A stretch of 64,000 bases of DNA from Pogonophryne albipinna (GCA_028583405.1 CM053246.1:27638557-27702556), one strand, 5' to 3'. Counted from the stretch's first letter, positions 1 through 11,664 are shown. Program-made: numbers and translations. The notes: a model not told the origin generated them from the sequence alone.

Positions 1-2570
1 CTACTCTCGGGGTATTATAGCCAAGCTTTGTTTCCCGTCAAAGGCCAATCAAGCTGTTTATCACTGTGACCACTGGCCTTACTAAGAATCTATGAGTATC
101 TGCCCTTCCTCTGGGGTTGGGACAGCCAGGTATAAGAGCCCACCATAACTGATAACATCATCAATTTAACAATTACATCTTAACAAATTGCCTAAAAAGA
201 AAACGAGCATCAAAAGGTATTCATAAAAGAGCTCATATAGCAATGCAACAACAACTGAAATAATAGGCAGGGTGAAAAAAACAACAGGAGGACAGAATTA
301 AATGGTTTCTTGCTTCTAAAACTTTAAATTCAGTTCAAGCTTAAAGAGGAATTAATCAACTGGGAAAACTCACCTATAGATTGAGGAAACATCCACACCT
401 CTTACAAATAATCGAGAGCACTATCCTCAAAATGCTTTGTAGTCAGGTATGTTTTGAGATGACATACACACACTCACAACCAAGTGAGAAGAATTGCTGA
501 TCCAACAGGCTATACGACCGATGCAGAGGACAGGGGAGTTACAGGGATGAGATCAGGGAGCTGAAGAGGACGGGAAAACAGATCTAGGAGTCTGTATGTG
601 AGCTCCACTCCAGCGAAAGAAATCGAGAGAAAGAGCTGGGAAAACAGCAATAATCCTACAGATCAAAAGTTTTAAGTCAGGCCACATGCTCTTGGATTAA
701 AAAGGGGCATTGGTTACAGTCTATGAAAAACAGCGGATACCAATTTGAGAAAGATTAAAACACCCAGGGTGAGAAATATTATTTCTACATGGAGGTAATA
801 GGTTGAACTATTCATAGTTTCCTTATTATTAAATGAAGTTGCTAATGTCAAGTCTTCAGCAAAAACTAGGTGAAAGTTCAGATAAAGTTTATAACAATCA
901 TACATACTTAAATAGAAATTATTTATAAATATAATTCCAACTATTTCTCACTGCCTCAATAAAACAATTTAATTTACCATCTAGCCCCACAGAAACAGTA
1001 AGACAGAGATCACCTTTGTGTTGCTATTGACTGGCAAATGGCAGGGAACTGTGATATCATGATGTAACCAATCGGCAATGTCTTCAAAGATATTTTAAAA
1101 GCAAAGTTTGCTTATGAATTGTTGTTTTTTTAAAGAAGATGCAGTAGCTGGTCATCATCTGATTAAAGGTTTGTAACCATGAAATTAACCGCTCTGTGAC
1201 TCAGGGCAAGAAGTGTGTTGCTGCGTCACTGTTGTAATGCCGGATGGATTTGTGGTGTCAATTGCATCTATGTTGTTGTCATCTCTTTTCTGATCTCATC
1301 ATCATGAGAAGCATTTTGGGGAGAGAACTATTGAGAGACGTGTCCTGAGCTTGTGTGCTGAGCTTTCTGTCACACATTCTTAAAGCAGCTTCTAATATGT
1401 TTGAGTTGGGACTAACAGACAAAAAACTGAAAAACTACCAACAATGGTCCTCTACACATTAGGTCAGCAAGTCGTTCAATTAGTTAAGACTTTCTTGTCT
1501 GCATCCCTGAAGACTAGAAGCAGATTTGTAAGGGATTAAAAGCTTTAATTTGAAGGACCAGGCTATGCAAATAATTTGAAGCGCTCAGTAAAATCTTTAA
1601 TTCAATTTAAGAAAGGACTACCTGAGTTGCTGGACAGTGTTGATCAACAATATGATTAAATCAGCAAGGCAATTTCCACCAGTGATTTACTCAGTCCATC
1701 TGCAATGCCCGATTGATTCACCCAATTGCACAATTATATTCTCAAGTTTGGGTTACGGTGTTATATTTCACAGTTTCTATTTTCAAGTGTTTTATCTCAC
1801 TTCCACTGATGGAGGCCGCTGGTTTGTCCTGCTCTTGTTGGAGGCAAAGCGCTAGACCGGCATTAGAAAGATATGTTTCTCTATCACGCTGCTGTGGGAA
1901 TCCCAAACAAAACAGTGCTATGCTGCTGACAGAACTTTTACCATGTCAGGATATTTCTCACCTCCACTCTGAACAAACACTGGCAGGCCTTCCATCCAAG
2001 GCTGCTTTCTTAAAGCTCACATGTGAAAAGTCTTGAGGCATTGGCTCAAAGGCCGGTGGAATATTGGCGCCTCACTGTATCTTTGAACAAGACTTCAAGT
2101 TCTCTCACAGATAGGAAGAAAGTTCAAAAGGTGAAAAGGGCAAGTTCAATTTCTTGATTATAGGAATCCAGACATAAACAACATGTGAAACGGGTCCAGT
2201 AGCTAAACAAAGTCATCATGTCAACTAGTCCTAAAACAAAACCAAAGCATTAATACGAGAGTATGTCTAAGTTCCAATTTGGCCAAATATTTAAGTAGAC
2301 TTTATTCTGGCAGAAGACAGTGCCACTTAAACTAAATAGTAGGACTACAGTGATTAGTTGATTAATTGTAAGACTAAATTGGAATTCAGTTGATGCTTTA
2401 CAAAGAATGGTAAATCAGAGGACTCTTTACTCACCAGTTAGGCTTTTCTCTGAATGCTGCACATACACGGCTAGAGTTTGTCAATAATGCTGCCAATTAC
2501 AATTATCCCCTTGCAAGTTTCGACCAATCAGTTTACAAGTTTCAGTTTATGTCATCCCCCGTCATTATAT
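1..2570. other. Unique AT-rich sequence, no gene recognised
   Basis: I see no convincing exon on either strand. Open frames are short and lack domain motifs or paired splice sites. If the minus-strand promoter near 13.9 kb belongs to a gene running leftwards, this stretch would be intronic; that is inference. Confidence 0.5.
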
Positions 2571-2578
2571 CCTATCAA

Positions 2579-3369
2579 TAGAGATGTCCCGATCCGATCA
2601 CGTGATCGGGGATCGGAGCCGATCACGTGATTTTCAAAAGATTGGGAGAAAAAAAATCGGGGATCGGGATTTTTAATTATTTTTTTTTAATTTAATGTTA
2701 CAAAACAAAAATGACCATGTTCACGTCTTAAAGTCATCCTGAGGCCTTAGTTTTGGTTTGAAATGACACAACATCATGTATGTGTTGCTTCTTTTGGGCT
2801 TGTTTTCAGACCTGGTTGCTCATTTCTCTCAAAGCTGGCAACAGAGTGGGCGCGCAGTGTCTAGCAGTAAGCTAACGAGAGGCTACGTTCAGCTGGTGAC
2901 TCGGGACTCGGGACAGAGAAAATGTCAGGAGTTTGGAAGAATTATAAAATTGAAAGCGAGGGCAGTGTAACAGCCAGATGCAATGTTTGCAAGGCGGAGG
3001 TTCCGCGTGGTGGAAAGAACAGAGCTACGTTCAACACGACCAATCTAATACGCCACCTGAGAAACAAACACCAAAAACAACAGGACGAGTACACAGCGGC
3101 CACTCAGGTAACGGCACTGAAACAACCGACACTTTCAGAGACTTTTAAAAGGAAAGAGAAACTGCTCCAGAACAGTGAAAAGGCCAAACAAATAACAGCC
3201 AAGATAGCTGAACTCATCGCGTTGGATGACCAGCCGTTATCTGTTTCCTTTTTTTTCTCTTAATGCATTGCATAAAGATCGGATCGGGAAAAATCGGTAT
3301 CGGCAGATTGTCAAAATCAAATGATCGGAATCGGATCGGGAGCAAAAAAATTTGATCGGGACATCCCTA
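2579..3369 (+). mobile_element. Non-autonomous hAT transposon with BED finger
   Basis: The ends are inverted copies of TAGRGATGTCCCGATC (left TAGAGATGTCCCGATC; right end reads GATCGGGACATCCCTA). GATCGG-type motifs cluster beside both ends, as expected of transposase-binding subterminal repeats. The string CTATCAA lies at both junctions (2572-2578 and 3367-3373), so the exact end and an 8-bp duplication are not resolved. The interior keeps only the N-terminal BED finger part of a transposase, so the element is internally deleted and cannot move itself. Confidence 0.8.
2922..3263 (+). pseudogene. hAT transposase N-terminal fragment (ZBED-like BED finger)
   Basis: This 113-codon frame starts MSGVWKNYKI and contains a BED-type zinc finger: CNVC, then about 20 residues on HLRNKH, giving the C-x2-C...H-x4-H ligand set. 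It is followed by a polar linker containing QPTLSETF, typical of ZBED1-like hAT transposases. The RNase-H-like catalytic core and the hATC dimerisation domain are absent, and the frame runs into T-rich DNA and stops. Established: BED fingers of hAT transposases bind the element's terminal repeats. Inference: a dead remnant, although an isolated BED domain could still bind DNA if expressed. Confidence 0.8.
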
Positions 3370-4142
3370 TCAAACATTTGATTCTCTTGAGTAATGACAA
3401 TAAATGCATTTTATGGCCTGATCTTTCATCCCTCAACCAAATTCTAATCAGTTAATCCAAGTTGACTTTTGTGCCAAATGTAAGGAAATTCTCCGAAAGC
3501 TTTCCTGAAATAATGCATGTCTATCCCTTGACTCCAAGTGGAAGTTTGTGCCGTATGTCACCTGTGAGATATTAAGTGTTTAGTGAAAGGTTGCACTGGG
3601 GTATTTGTGTGAAGATTCTTTATTTGGACTCAAAGGTCACATTTTGATTATAGCCACACACACACACTAATCATTTAATTTCATTGTCTCTGTTAATGTA
3701 TAAACAGAACAGACAATGAATACAACAGAAAACTGCACTGTGCAGTTGGTACACAAATGAACCCGACAGGACCTCTGATAGGACATATTTATATTGATTG
3801 TTGTTGGTGATGACAAGAAAAATCCCCTTCTGGTACCTTGTTAACTGAAATGGGTTTGGTATCGCAGGTGTGCGGGCACAAATTGATGAATGGCAATCAG
3901 TTTGAATTACTGATATACACATGGACAGCATGCAGCCTCAGCCACTTCAAGACTGATTTTAACTCAAAGGAAAAAATGAAACAAAATTAACAACAGTTAT
4001 ATTACACAAGAATTGACAACAAGATAACCCGTTCCCTTTGCTTTAACACACATAAATCATCCCAATGGCTGCCTGAAGTTACACAAAACTCAATGGAAAT
4101 CATAGTTGTAAGATTTTTTTTTTTATAAATAAGCCTGCCTCT
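3370..4142. other. Unique non-coding sequence
   Basis: AT-rich sequence with a short CA run near 3655. No domain-bearing frame and no repeat I recognise before the L2 tail begins. Confidence 0.45.
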
Positions 4143-4334
4143 AAGGCAAGGCAAGGCAAGTTTATTTATATAGCACTTTTCAACACAAGGCAATTCAAAG
4201 TGCTTTACAAAAAATGAAAGACATTAAGAAAATGGCATTTAAAATCAGTCATTAAAAAGAAAAGCTAATAAAATAAACATTAAAAGAAAAACTACATGGA
4301 TAAAAGTTACAGTGCAGTCTAAGATATGAATAGT

Positions 4335-4745
4335 TCAATTAAAAGCAGCGACAAAAAGAAAAGTCTTCAGCCTGGATTTAAAAGTAGTCAGAGTTGCAGC
4401 GGACCTGCAGGTTTCTGGGAGTTTGTTCCAGATATTTGGAGCATAATAACTGAACGCTGCTTTTCCATGTTTAGTTCTGACTCTGGGGACAGAAAGCTGA
4501 CCAGTCCCTGAAGACCTGAGAGATCTGGATGGTTCATAATTTAGCAGGAGGTCAGAAATGTATTTTGGGCCTAAACCATTCAGTGCTTTATAAACCAGCA
4601 GCAGTATTTTGAAATCTATTCTTTGACACACAGGAAGCCAGTGTAAAGACTTCAGAACAGGAGTGATGTGATCCACTTTCTTAGTGTTAGTGAGGACTCG
4701 AGCAGCGGCGTTCTGAATCAGCTGCAGCTTTCTAATAGATTTTTT
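4335..4745 (-). pseudogene. L2 reverse transcriptase, C-terminal block
   Basis: Encodes VDHITPVLKSLHWLPV, then VYKALNGLGPKYISDLL and WNKLPETCRSA, the standard C-terminal region of fish L2 elements, and then the 3' untranslated tail. It joins the preceding block at LTKKSIRKL after removal of the 2.2-kb insertion. Confidence 0.85.
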
Positions 4746-5255
4746 AGTGAGCAGGCATGAAAACGGGTCAGGGGTGAAAAAGGTGAGAAGGATATTATCC
4801 CTCTAGGGGGGTCCGGGGGCATGCTCCCCGGGAAGAACATTTTGAATATTCCATATTTAAAAGCATCAATCTGATGCATTTTGAGATGCATTTTTTTGCC
4901 AACCTGGGGAGTGCAGGAGAAACTTAACTTCAGCCATGAGTCAAAAATATTATGGCCTCCTTACTAAGTATTATCAGGGATGCAAACTCATCAGGTATGG
5001 AAAAGGTGACAAGGACCCGAGCCCCCGACCCCACGGAATATCGGCTTTAAAATGAGGAATAACAGGATGTTAGCAGTCAAAACAACTAAAGCAGCAGTTA
5101 ATAATAACAGAAACGCTAAAGAGTCACATTTAATAGAAATATAAAAAAACATTTATTTTAATTGTGGAGCAGTCAGTTTATAATTTTGGCAGCACTGTTG
5201 AGCATTTTGAAAATCTATTGTCATGCCTCTGTGCAAGGCTTAGTCTTTCTATCTT

Positions 5256-5740
5256 TATGGCATCTGGTGTAAAGTAACTAAATTCATAAACTCAAGTACT
5301 ATACTTGGGTACAATTTTGAGATACTTGTACTTTATTTAAGTATTTCAATGTTTTGTACTTTGTTCTTCTTCTCCTCTACAGTTCAGAGGTAAATGGTGT
5401 ACTTTGACTCCACTACATGTATTAATACCTTTAGTTACTTCACAGATCTGGATGAATGATGTGAAATATAATCAAGTGTTGAATCAGACTTTAGTTCCAC
5501 CTGGAGTAAATCCACAAGCTACCCTGCAGTCTACAAAGTCATTCAGACTAGCTGCACCTTTACCAGCTTTGAGAACACTTTCATGATCAATCATTATAAA
5601 ACATATCATATATATTATTCTGAAATGGGCCAATCTGCACAACGACTACTTTTACTATATTTTGATGAGAATACTTTTCTACTTTTACTTGAGGAACATT
5701 TTGAATGCAGTACTTTTACTAACAGAGTATTCCTACACTC
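5256..5740 (+). repeat. Dispersed fish repeat built on ACTCAAGTAC/GTACTTGAGT motifs
   Basis: The segment alternates ACTTTTACT, CTCAAGTACT and GTACTTTGACTCCACTAC motifs, a pattern common in dispersed non-autonomous repeats of teleosts. It is contiguous with the 33-bp minisatellite, which uses the same words, so the array probably arose by expansion of one part of this repeat. Confidence 0.6.
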
Positions 5741-6367
5741 TGGTACTTCTACTTTTACTCAAGTACAAGATCTGAGTACTTCTACTTTTACTCAAGTACA
5801 AGATCTGAGTACTTCTACTTTTACTCAAGTACAATATCTGAGTACTTCTACTTTTAATCAAGTACAAGATCTGAGTACTTCTACTTTTACTCAAGTACAA
5901 GATCTGAGTATTTCTGCTTTTAATCAAGTACAAGATCTGAGTACTTCTACTTTTACTCAAGTACAAGACCTGAGTACTTCTACTTTTACTCAAGTACAAG
6001 ATCTGAGTATTTCTGCTTTTAATCAAGTACAAGATCTGAGTACTTCTACTTTTAATCAAGTACAAGATCTGAGTACTTCTACTTTTACTCAAGTACAATA
6101 TCTGAGTATTTCTGCTTTTAATCATGTACAAGATCTGAGTACTTCTACTTTTACTCAAGTACAAGACCTGAGTACTTCTACTTTTACTCAAGTACAATAT
6201 CTGAGTATTTCTGCTTTTAATCAAGTACAAGATCTGAGTACTTCTACTTTTAATCAAGTACAAGATCTGAGTATTTCTGCTTTTAATCAAGTACAAGATC
6301 TGAGTACTTCTACTTTTACTCTAGTACAAGATCTGAGTGCTTCTACTTTTACTCAAGTACAAGATCT
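5741..6367. repeat. 33-bp minisatellite, about 19 units
   Basis: The unit is ACTTCTACTTTTACTCAAGT followed by ACAAGATCTGAGT. About 19 copies run head to tail with a few variant types: ACTCAAG versus AATCAAG, ACAAGATCT versus ACAATATCT, and ACTTCTACT versus ATTTCTGCT. Because 33 is a multiple of three and the unit has few stop triplets, long open frames occur on both strands; these are by-products, not genes. Variant types recur in short runs, which points to stepwise block duplication. Confidence 0.95.
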
Positions 6368-6745
6368 ATACTTATACCACCTCCGTTTATAGCCTATGAA
6401 AAAAAAACTATTAGAAAACGAAGGCTAAAGCTAACGTTAGCAGAGAGTGACAATGTATGCTAGTTAGCTAGCTAGCTCAACGGTAATATTGCGACAGAAA
6501 AACTTTTCAGTTTACATCACGCTCTGCCGCTCCGACAGGGAGCTCTGCTCTGAACACCTGAACGGCCCGTTCTAACAGCTGTTCACCAGCGGTCCAGTCT
6601 GTGCCACAGTGACTCCGGACCGCACAGTTAATATTAACGAAGGCACCCGTAGGTAATGTGGCTGCTGAAGCTAGACCATCATCGCGGAGCAGCAGAGCCG
6701 ACAGGCAGGAAGACTCGAGCACACAGCTCGCGCTGCATTATAATA
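6368..6745. other. GC-richer interior of the 2.2-kb element
   Basis: Contains CTAACGTTAGC and GCTAGCTAGCTAG palindromes and a CpG-bearing segment. A 71-codon minus frame and a 91-codon plus frame overlap here, neither with a domain I recognise. Confidence 0.4.
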
Positions 6746-6938
6746 TATATAAAAAGAACACCATGCGTGTCATGATGGCACATAACAGCTCGCGGCCGCA
6801 GATTACTCCGGGTCCCAGACCCCCCCATACCCCAAAAATATTTTTATTGCAGATCTACATGAATCACACAAACGACCTATTTTGGATTCAAAACGGCGAA
6901 TTTCGCCGAAAGGTGAGTGATTTTCATGCCTGAGTGAG

Positions 6939-7402
6939 ACCTGTGAAGACACCATTGCAGTAGTCGAGTCTACTGAAGATAAAAGCATGGACACGTTTTT
7001 CCAAATCCTGCTGTGACATTAGTCTTTTAATCCTAGATATGTTCTTTAGGTGATAGTAGGCTGATTTAGTAACTGTTTTAATGTGACTGTTGAAACTCAG
7101 GTCAGAGTCCATGACTACACCTAGATTTCTGGCTTTATCTGTTGTTTTGAACATTGCAGACTGAAGCTCAGCGCTAACTTTGAAACGTTCTGCCTTGGCT
7201 CCAAAAACCATTACCTCAGTTTTATCTTTGTTTAATTGGAGAAAGTTCTGACACATCCAGTCATTGATTTGTTCAATGCACTTACTCAGTGTTTGAATTG
7301 GAGCATAGTCTCCTGGTGAAATTGTTACGTAAATGTGTGTGTCATTTGCATAGCTATGGTAACTTATTTTGTTGTTCTTCATTATCTGAGCCAGTGGTAG
7401 CA
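6939..7402 (-). pseudogene. L2 reverse transcriptase, motif C block
   Basis: Starts MLPLAQIMKN, continuing from FNVY in the block above 11.3 kb. Motif C reads YANDTHIYV in place of YADD, so one catalytic aspartate is asparagine. Then come LQLNKDKTEVMVFG and SRLDYCNGVF, conserved in L2/CR1-like LINEs. It ends at TGL, where the 4752-6932 element is inserted. Confidence 0.9.
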
Positions 7403-7827
7403 TGGGAGACCAGGGGTGCCCAACCTTTTTTGAACCGAGAGCTACTTTTAAAGTTGCCAGTTTGCCGAGATCTACCAGTCCAAATAGAGAGGCGTAGCCA
7501 TTACTGACAGCCTACTACCAGGTAAATACACACTTCCACTTGTATAAAACTGACCTTTGTACGATGAATACTTCATAAAATACTGCAGATCCTTTATCTT
7601 ACCTCTTTCTAATCTACACACATACAAGTATTTAACTGAAGTTACACAACAGTGTTGTTGATACAGAGTTGGAGTTTATTCACACGTCACATACTACAGT
7701 GGGTAATGTTTTCAAGAAAAATTGAACAGTGCTGCCACATATGACACAGGAAAAAAGAAAAGACCTTTCCTTGCCATTATTTAAAAATAGTGTTGCTACA
7801 AAAGTATAAATTAGGCTTACTAATAAG

Positions 7828-9073
7828 TAGGGTTGGGTACCGAGAACCGGTTCCGGTTCGGAACCGGTTCCAACATTTCGATTCCAACGGCATCATTTAG
7901 AAATGTGAATTTCGGTTCCGCTTTTCGATGCCTGAGGAAATGTTTCTCGCCGCTCTCCGTAGCCTACTGTATGACTGCGGCGGGGTGGGAAATGTAGCGT
8001 TGTACCTACACTTCCTACAGTGTAACCTGAGATCAGGGCCGGCCCGTTGCACTGGCGTTATAGATGTTCGCCTAGGGCGCCAGATCTGTGGAGGCCCTGC
8101 GCTGACATCTCTGGGAGGGAAAACAAATGTTTTGACCGTTGGTGCTCATCCTAATTTTCGGCCTTGATGTAACAACATTCATAATTAAGTAAATGTAACA
8201 TCCTTTTCACCCCGGTTACACGTTTCATTCGCCCTGTACGATGGGCGCTGCAAGTGATGAAAATGGGGGATGTTGGCTTATCTGGCGCCCGCAGCTCACA
8301 GCCAAAGTGCGAGTGAGCGAGGGAGAAAGGGAGGGTGCACTGAAACCGGCGCTGTTGTCACTAGCATCTGGTGCTAGCTGCTCTAACGGAAGAAGAAGAT
8401 GTTTCTACAATGATGTGGAGGGAGAGTCCTCTCCAGTCAGACTGAGGCTGATAACTACAGCTCAGTGAGGTAAAGGACTCTGAGTGTTTAGATAGTTCAC
8501 TTTAGTCTAAGTTATCTCAGTGGGTCTCAAACGTTTTGATCACAATTTATGTAAACACATATTTCCAAGGCACTCCTTTATAATTATTGGGATAAAACAG
8601 GTTTGAAATCATTCCAATGTATACTATAGGACAGTAAACCAGACATATTGTTTTAAACTGGAGATAAAAAAATATGCATAAATAAAATAGTAAAATAAGA
8701 TATGAATGAACAACAAAAATAAAATACGTTACATGTATTTGTTATTGGCTATGGGTTATTGGTTATGCTCACATACTTATTTAATTATTCAAATGTAAAC
8801 CGATTTTTTTCATATGGGTGTTTAGAGTTGTACCCCCTAGATCTAGTCTCTAGTAATTCTGCTTAAAGTGCACCAGATTGAAGCATTTTGCTTTAAAATG
8901 TTCAAACATTTCTTCCTGGTATGCCTGAGAAGGCAGATATGCTTGTTTTTCTCAACAAGAACGTAATCATTTTGTTTACCCTGCCCCTCAAAGAATCGGA
9001 ATTGAGAACCGTTAAGAACCGGAATCGAAAAGGAGAATCGGAATCGTAGAAATTCAAACGATACCCAACCCTA
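7828..9073. mobile_element. Non-autonomous hAT, TAGGGTTGGGTA family, copy 1
   Basis: Starts TAGGGTTGGGTACCGAGAAC and ends ATACCCAACCCTA. It is flanked by a perfect 8-bp duplication CTAATAAG (7820-7827 and 9074-9081). Subterminal sequence is rich in GAACCGGTTCC-type palindromes on the left and GAATCGGAATCG on the right. The interior matches the copy at 22857-24292 closely, with small indels. No transposase is encoded; short frames such as the one starting MPEEMFLAAL are conserved between copies only because the copies are related. Confidence 0.95.
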
Positions 9074-9368
9074 CTAATAAGACAACTCAGATCTGAAGCT
9101 ACACAGGAATCTGCTGCCAAAGTGCAATAAAAAAGACAAAATTAATAGAATCAAACCCTTTTTTTGTTGCATTTTATTAGAGTATAAAAAGAAATGCCTT
9201 TAAAATAGGATGCAAGCAACACTAGTTTCTTAACCTGAATTGATAATAGACTATAATCAATTTAAGTTTGCATTCTTATACCATTTTGTACAATAATTAT
9301 GAATAAGTTCAAACAAACTAAAACTTACAGCTGATTAATAACGGTATCTAACTTGAGTTTTTATTATA

Positions 9369-9850
9369 TCAAAAACCTGTTGAAATGCTACTGTTATTTT
9401 TACTGTCCCCCAAAAGCGCGTCGGCAGCCTCCAGGAATGCTTCTTTCACAACTTCGCCGTCTTTGAAAGACTTCATGTGTTTCGCAAGAACGTGACTGAC
9501 ACGATAAGATGCTCTGGTAGCAGCCTTGCTCTTGTTGTTGGGCCTGGTGAAAATGGACTGCTGTGCATTTAGCTGTCCTTTCAGGCCCCTCCCCTTTTGG
9601 GAGCGTAGGGCAGAATTAGGAGGGAATTCCGTCTTGTAGCGTTTGTGCACTGTTTTGAAATGCCGCTCCTAAATTATCCTTCTTCGATAAAGCCACGCTC
9701 GCATTGCAGATGAGACAGATGGACTTTGAATTGGAATAGATACAAAAATAATCATCCTCCCACTCGGAGTGAAAATTATATATTTTGGGCTTTTTTGCTT
9801 CTGCCATAATTGCAGTCTTGTGTGTGTGCGGACTGTCACTCCTGTTGACA
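9369..9850 (-). pseudogene. hAT transposase N-terminal remnant, frameshifted
   Basis: Two overlapping minus frames give AEAKKPKIYNFHSEWEDDYF and CLICNASVALSKKDNL, then FPPNSALRSQKGRGLKGQL and VLAKHMKSFKDGEVVKEAFL. This is the N-terminal BED-like region of the ZBED5/GTF2IRD2/SCAND3 type of hAT transposase, the same architecture as the better copy at 33.1-34.9 kb. A frame change near 9.65 kb separates the halves, and the frame ends within sequence corresponding to about residue 140. The catalytic part is absent. Confidence 0.85.
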
Positions 9851-10020
9851 TGGACAACGTCAGCGAAATAGTGCCCACTGCCCACCAGCCACGCCCCCAC
9901 ACATGGGGTCACGCCGGCCAATGACAAAGCTTTGGTGCGTTCAAGTGCATTATTCTGGCACGGGAAGATTATGTTATAGGACATTAACGATAAAACAGAA
10001 TATTGTTGTTCTATTTTTAG

Positions 10021-11226
10021 TAGGGGTGTAACGGTTCACAAACATTTCGGTTCGGTACGTACCTCGGTTTTTAGGTCACGGTTCGGTTCGGTACGTTTTC
10101 GGTACAGCAGAAAGAATTATCACAAAACATAACATTTTTTTTTTAAATTAAACTGTGAATAATGTATTCACTCAAATAAATACAAAATATAATATAATAA
10201 ACATTAAGGTGCAGCATTTCGATGAACTAAAATAATCTGTATTTGAACTTTACTGTACTAGTACTCACAAAACATAAACTATTAGTTTTGGGTTTTTAAT
10301 TATTATTAAACTATGAATATTCACTCAAATAAATATAAAATATAATAAAATAAACATTAAGGTGCAGCTTTTCGATGAACTGAAATAATCTGTATTTGTA
10401 CTGTACTAGTACCTAAGCAGCCAGTTAGACATTATGACTTGCTTGTCATTGTATTTTTTAAAGAAAGATGAACTTGTCCACATTGCTTGCCGAAAGGGCA
10501 GATCTGCTGGCACTAACAATGTCTCCTGCTGTGGAGAACACCCTCTCGCTAGGGACAGAGGTAGTAGCAGATACAGCCAGGTAGCGCTTAGCTAACATGG
10601 CAACATAAGGATACTTGGCGTTTGTAATAGCTTTGGCTCGGTCTGAACTCTCTGCGAGTGGTGGAGGCTTAAATGCTAGCGGGAGTTGGGTTTGCACTTC
10701 AGTCTTTTGGTACCGGTGATATTCACGTTCGGGTGATGCCTTTTCAAATGAGTGTGCAAGTTTGATGTATTGCCAGCCGCGTAACCAATTTTAGTTGAAC
10801 AATGCCGACAAACAGCTTTGGTTCGGTCCACCTGTCTTTGTCCGTCATCCTTGTACGTAACTGCGAAACCAAAATGTTCCCAAACCGGAGACTTCAATGA
10901 TGCTGGAGGATTTTCGAGCTCAACTTTATCTGCGTTCGCCATTTCGACAGTTCCTCAAATTACTGACTACATTTGAACGCATCCCTCTGACCAGCTCGTC
11001 CAATGGAATGACTTGCTCGCTCTATGACGCGTTGAACACAATGGGAGCAAATTACTCTGAATGCTGCGACGCAGCACCTGAGATTACTTCCAAGAAGTTG
11101 TTCACGTTCTAAATTGTTTACGTTTAACGTTATATTCGTTCGGTACACTTCGGTACACACGTGTACCGAACCGAAGGGCCCGTACCGAATAATTTCGGTA
11201 CGGGTACGTGTACCGTTACACCCCTA
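10021..11226 (-). mobile_element. hAT transposon, TAGGGGTGTAACGG family, internally deleted
   Basis: Starts TAGGGGTGTAACGG and ends CCGTTACACCCCTA, with a perfect 8-bp duplication ATTTTTAG at 10013-10020 and 11227-11234. GGTTCGGTACG/CGTACCGAACC words crowd both ends. The interior keeps the transposase's N-terminal BED finger and its C-terminal dimerisation region next to each other, so the catalytic centre has been deleted. It sits inside the 7411-11290 hAT and is therefore younger than it. Confidence 0.95.
10458..10942 (-). pseudogene. hAT transposase, BED finger fused to hATC by deletion
   Basis: The upstream part (10942 down to about 10680) starts MANADKVELENP and has SPVWEHFGFAV, then CRHC and HTHLKRHHP, a canonical BED finger. 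The downstream part (10697 down to 10458) has YPYVAMLAKRYLAVSATTSV followed by PSERVFSTAGDIV, the hATC dimerisation signature. The two parts overlap in different frames around 10.68 kb. The RNase-H-like catalytic region that normally lies between them is missing. Confidence 0.9.
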
Positions 11227-11298
11227 ATTTTTAGACACATCTCGCGATCGACTGGGAATCTCCCCGCGATCGACTGGTTGGGCACCCCTGATGTAGAC

Positions 11299-11664
11299 GT
11301 TAAAGAGAAGAGGCCCCAAGATGGAGCCTTGAGGTACCCCACATGTCATATTTGTCAACTCAGATGTGTATTTACCTATAGAAACAAAGTTGTTTCTGTC
11401 CTTTAAGTAGGATTCAAACGAATTAAGAACTGTTTCCGAAAGTCCCACCCAGTTTTCCAGTCGGTCTAGTAATATGTTGTGGTCAACAGTGTCAAACGCA
11501 GCACTGAGATCTAATAATACTAACACTGAAGTTCTGCCACTGTCTGTGTTTAAGTAGATGTCATTGAAGACCTTTACAAGAGCAGTCTCAGTGCTGTGGT
11601 TTGGACGAAAGCCTGACTGGAACACATCAAAACAGTCTAAGATAAATGAATGCTGATTAATCAA
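11299..11664 (-). pseudogene. L2 reverse transcriptase, palm/fingers block
   Basis: Reverse-transcriptase motifs occur in order: [33 protein letters not shown] (motif A with its aspartate) and [16 protein letters not shown] (motif B). The frame then enters the hAT inserted at 7411-11290, so the residues after FNVY are transposon sequence. Confidence 0.9.

Larger units (their letters stand above)
4752..6932. mobile_element. 2.2-kb DNA element with 12-bp TIR and 6-bp target duplication
   Basis: The left end begins CAGGCATGAAAA and the right end is its reverse complement TTTTCATGCCTG. The LINE sequence AGTGAG is duplicated exactly at 4746-4751 and 6933-6938, and removing the insert plus one copy restores the LINE reading frame. 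The match does not extend to 8 bp, so this is not a clean hAT signature. Near the left end is a GC-rich palindromic stretch, GGGGGCATGCTCCCC, followed by a dispersed fish repeat and the minisatellite. No transposase is recognisable. Superfamily unknown to me; types with about 6-bp duplications (for example Dada or IS3EU) are candidates only. Confidence 0.75.
7411..11290 (-). mobile_element. hAT transposon (CAGGGGTGCCCAACC family) hosting two further hATs
   Basis: Ends are CAGGGGTGCCCAACC and its reverse complement GGTTGGGCACCCCTG. Flanks TGGGAGAC (7403-7410) and ATGTAGAC (11291-11298) are decayed copies of an 8-bp duplication; the LINE frame supports GTCTACAT on minus as the original site. 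The right end holds repeated GCGATCGACTGG motifs, the left end GAGAGCTACTTTTAAA and CGAGATCTACC. Transposase remnants lie at 9.37-9.85 kb on minus. Elements at 7828-9073 and 10021-11226 are inserted inside, so this is the middle layer of a three-layer nest. Confidence 0.9.

Noticed and set aside
505..650. Charged plus-strand stretch (LYDRCRGQGSYRDEIRELKR) resembling coding sequence
   Set aside because: Only about 30 codons between stops, an in-frame TAG, and no paired splice sites or orthologue I can name.
2570..3377. Perfect 8-bp target duplication for the BED-finger hAT
   Set aside because: CTATCAA occurs at both ends but overlaps the terminal repeat, and the eighth base differs, so I do not claim a defined duplication.
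5583..6392. A 269-codon plus-strand frame and a 187-codon minus-strand frame with 11-residue repeats
   Set aside because: Both are translations of the 33-bp minisatellite; the unit is a multiple of three without stops, so openness is expected and needs no coding function.
7928..8167. Frame beginning MPEEMFLAAL, also present at 22930
   Set aside because: Its repetition is explained by the two hAT copies; the copies differ by frameshifting indels downstream, so it is not a conserved protein.
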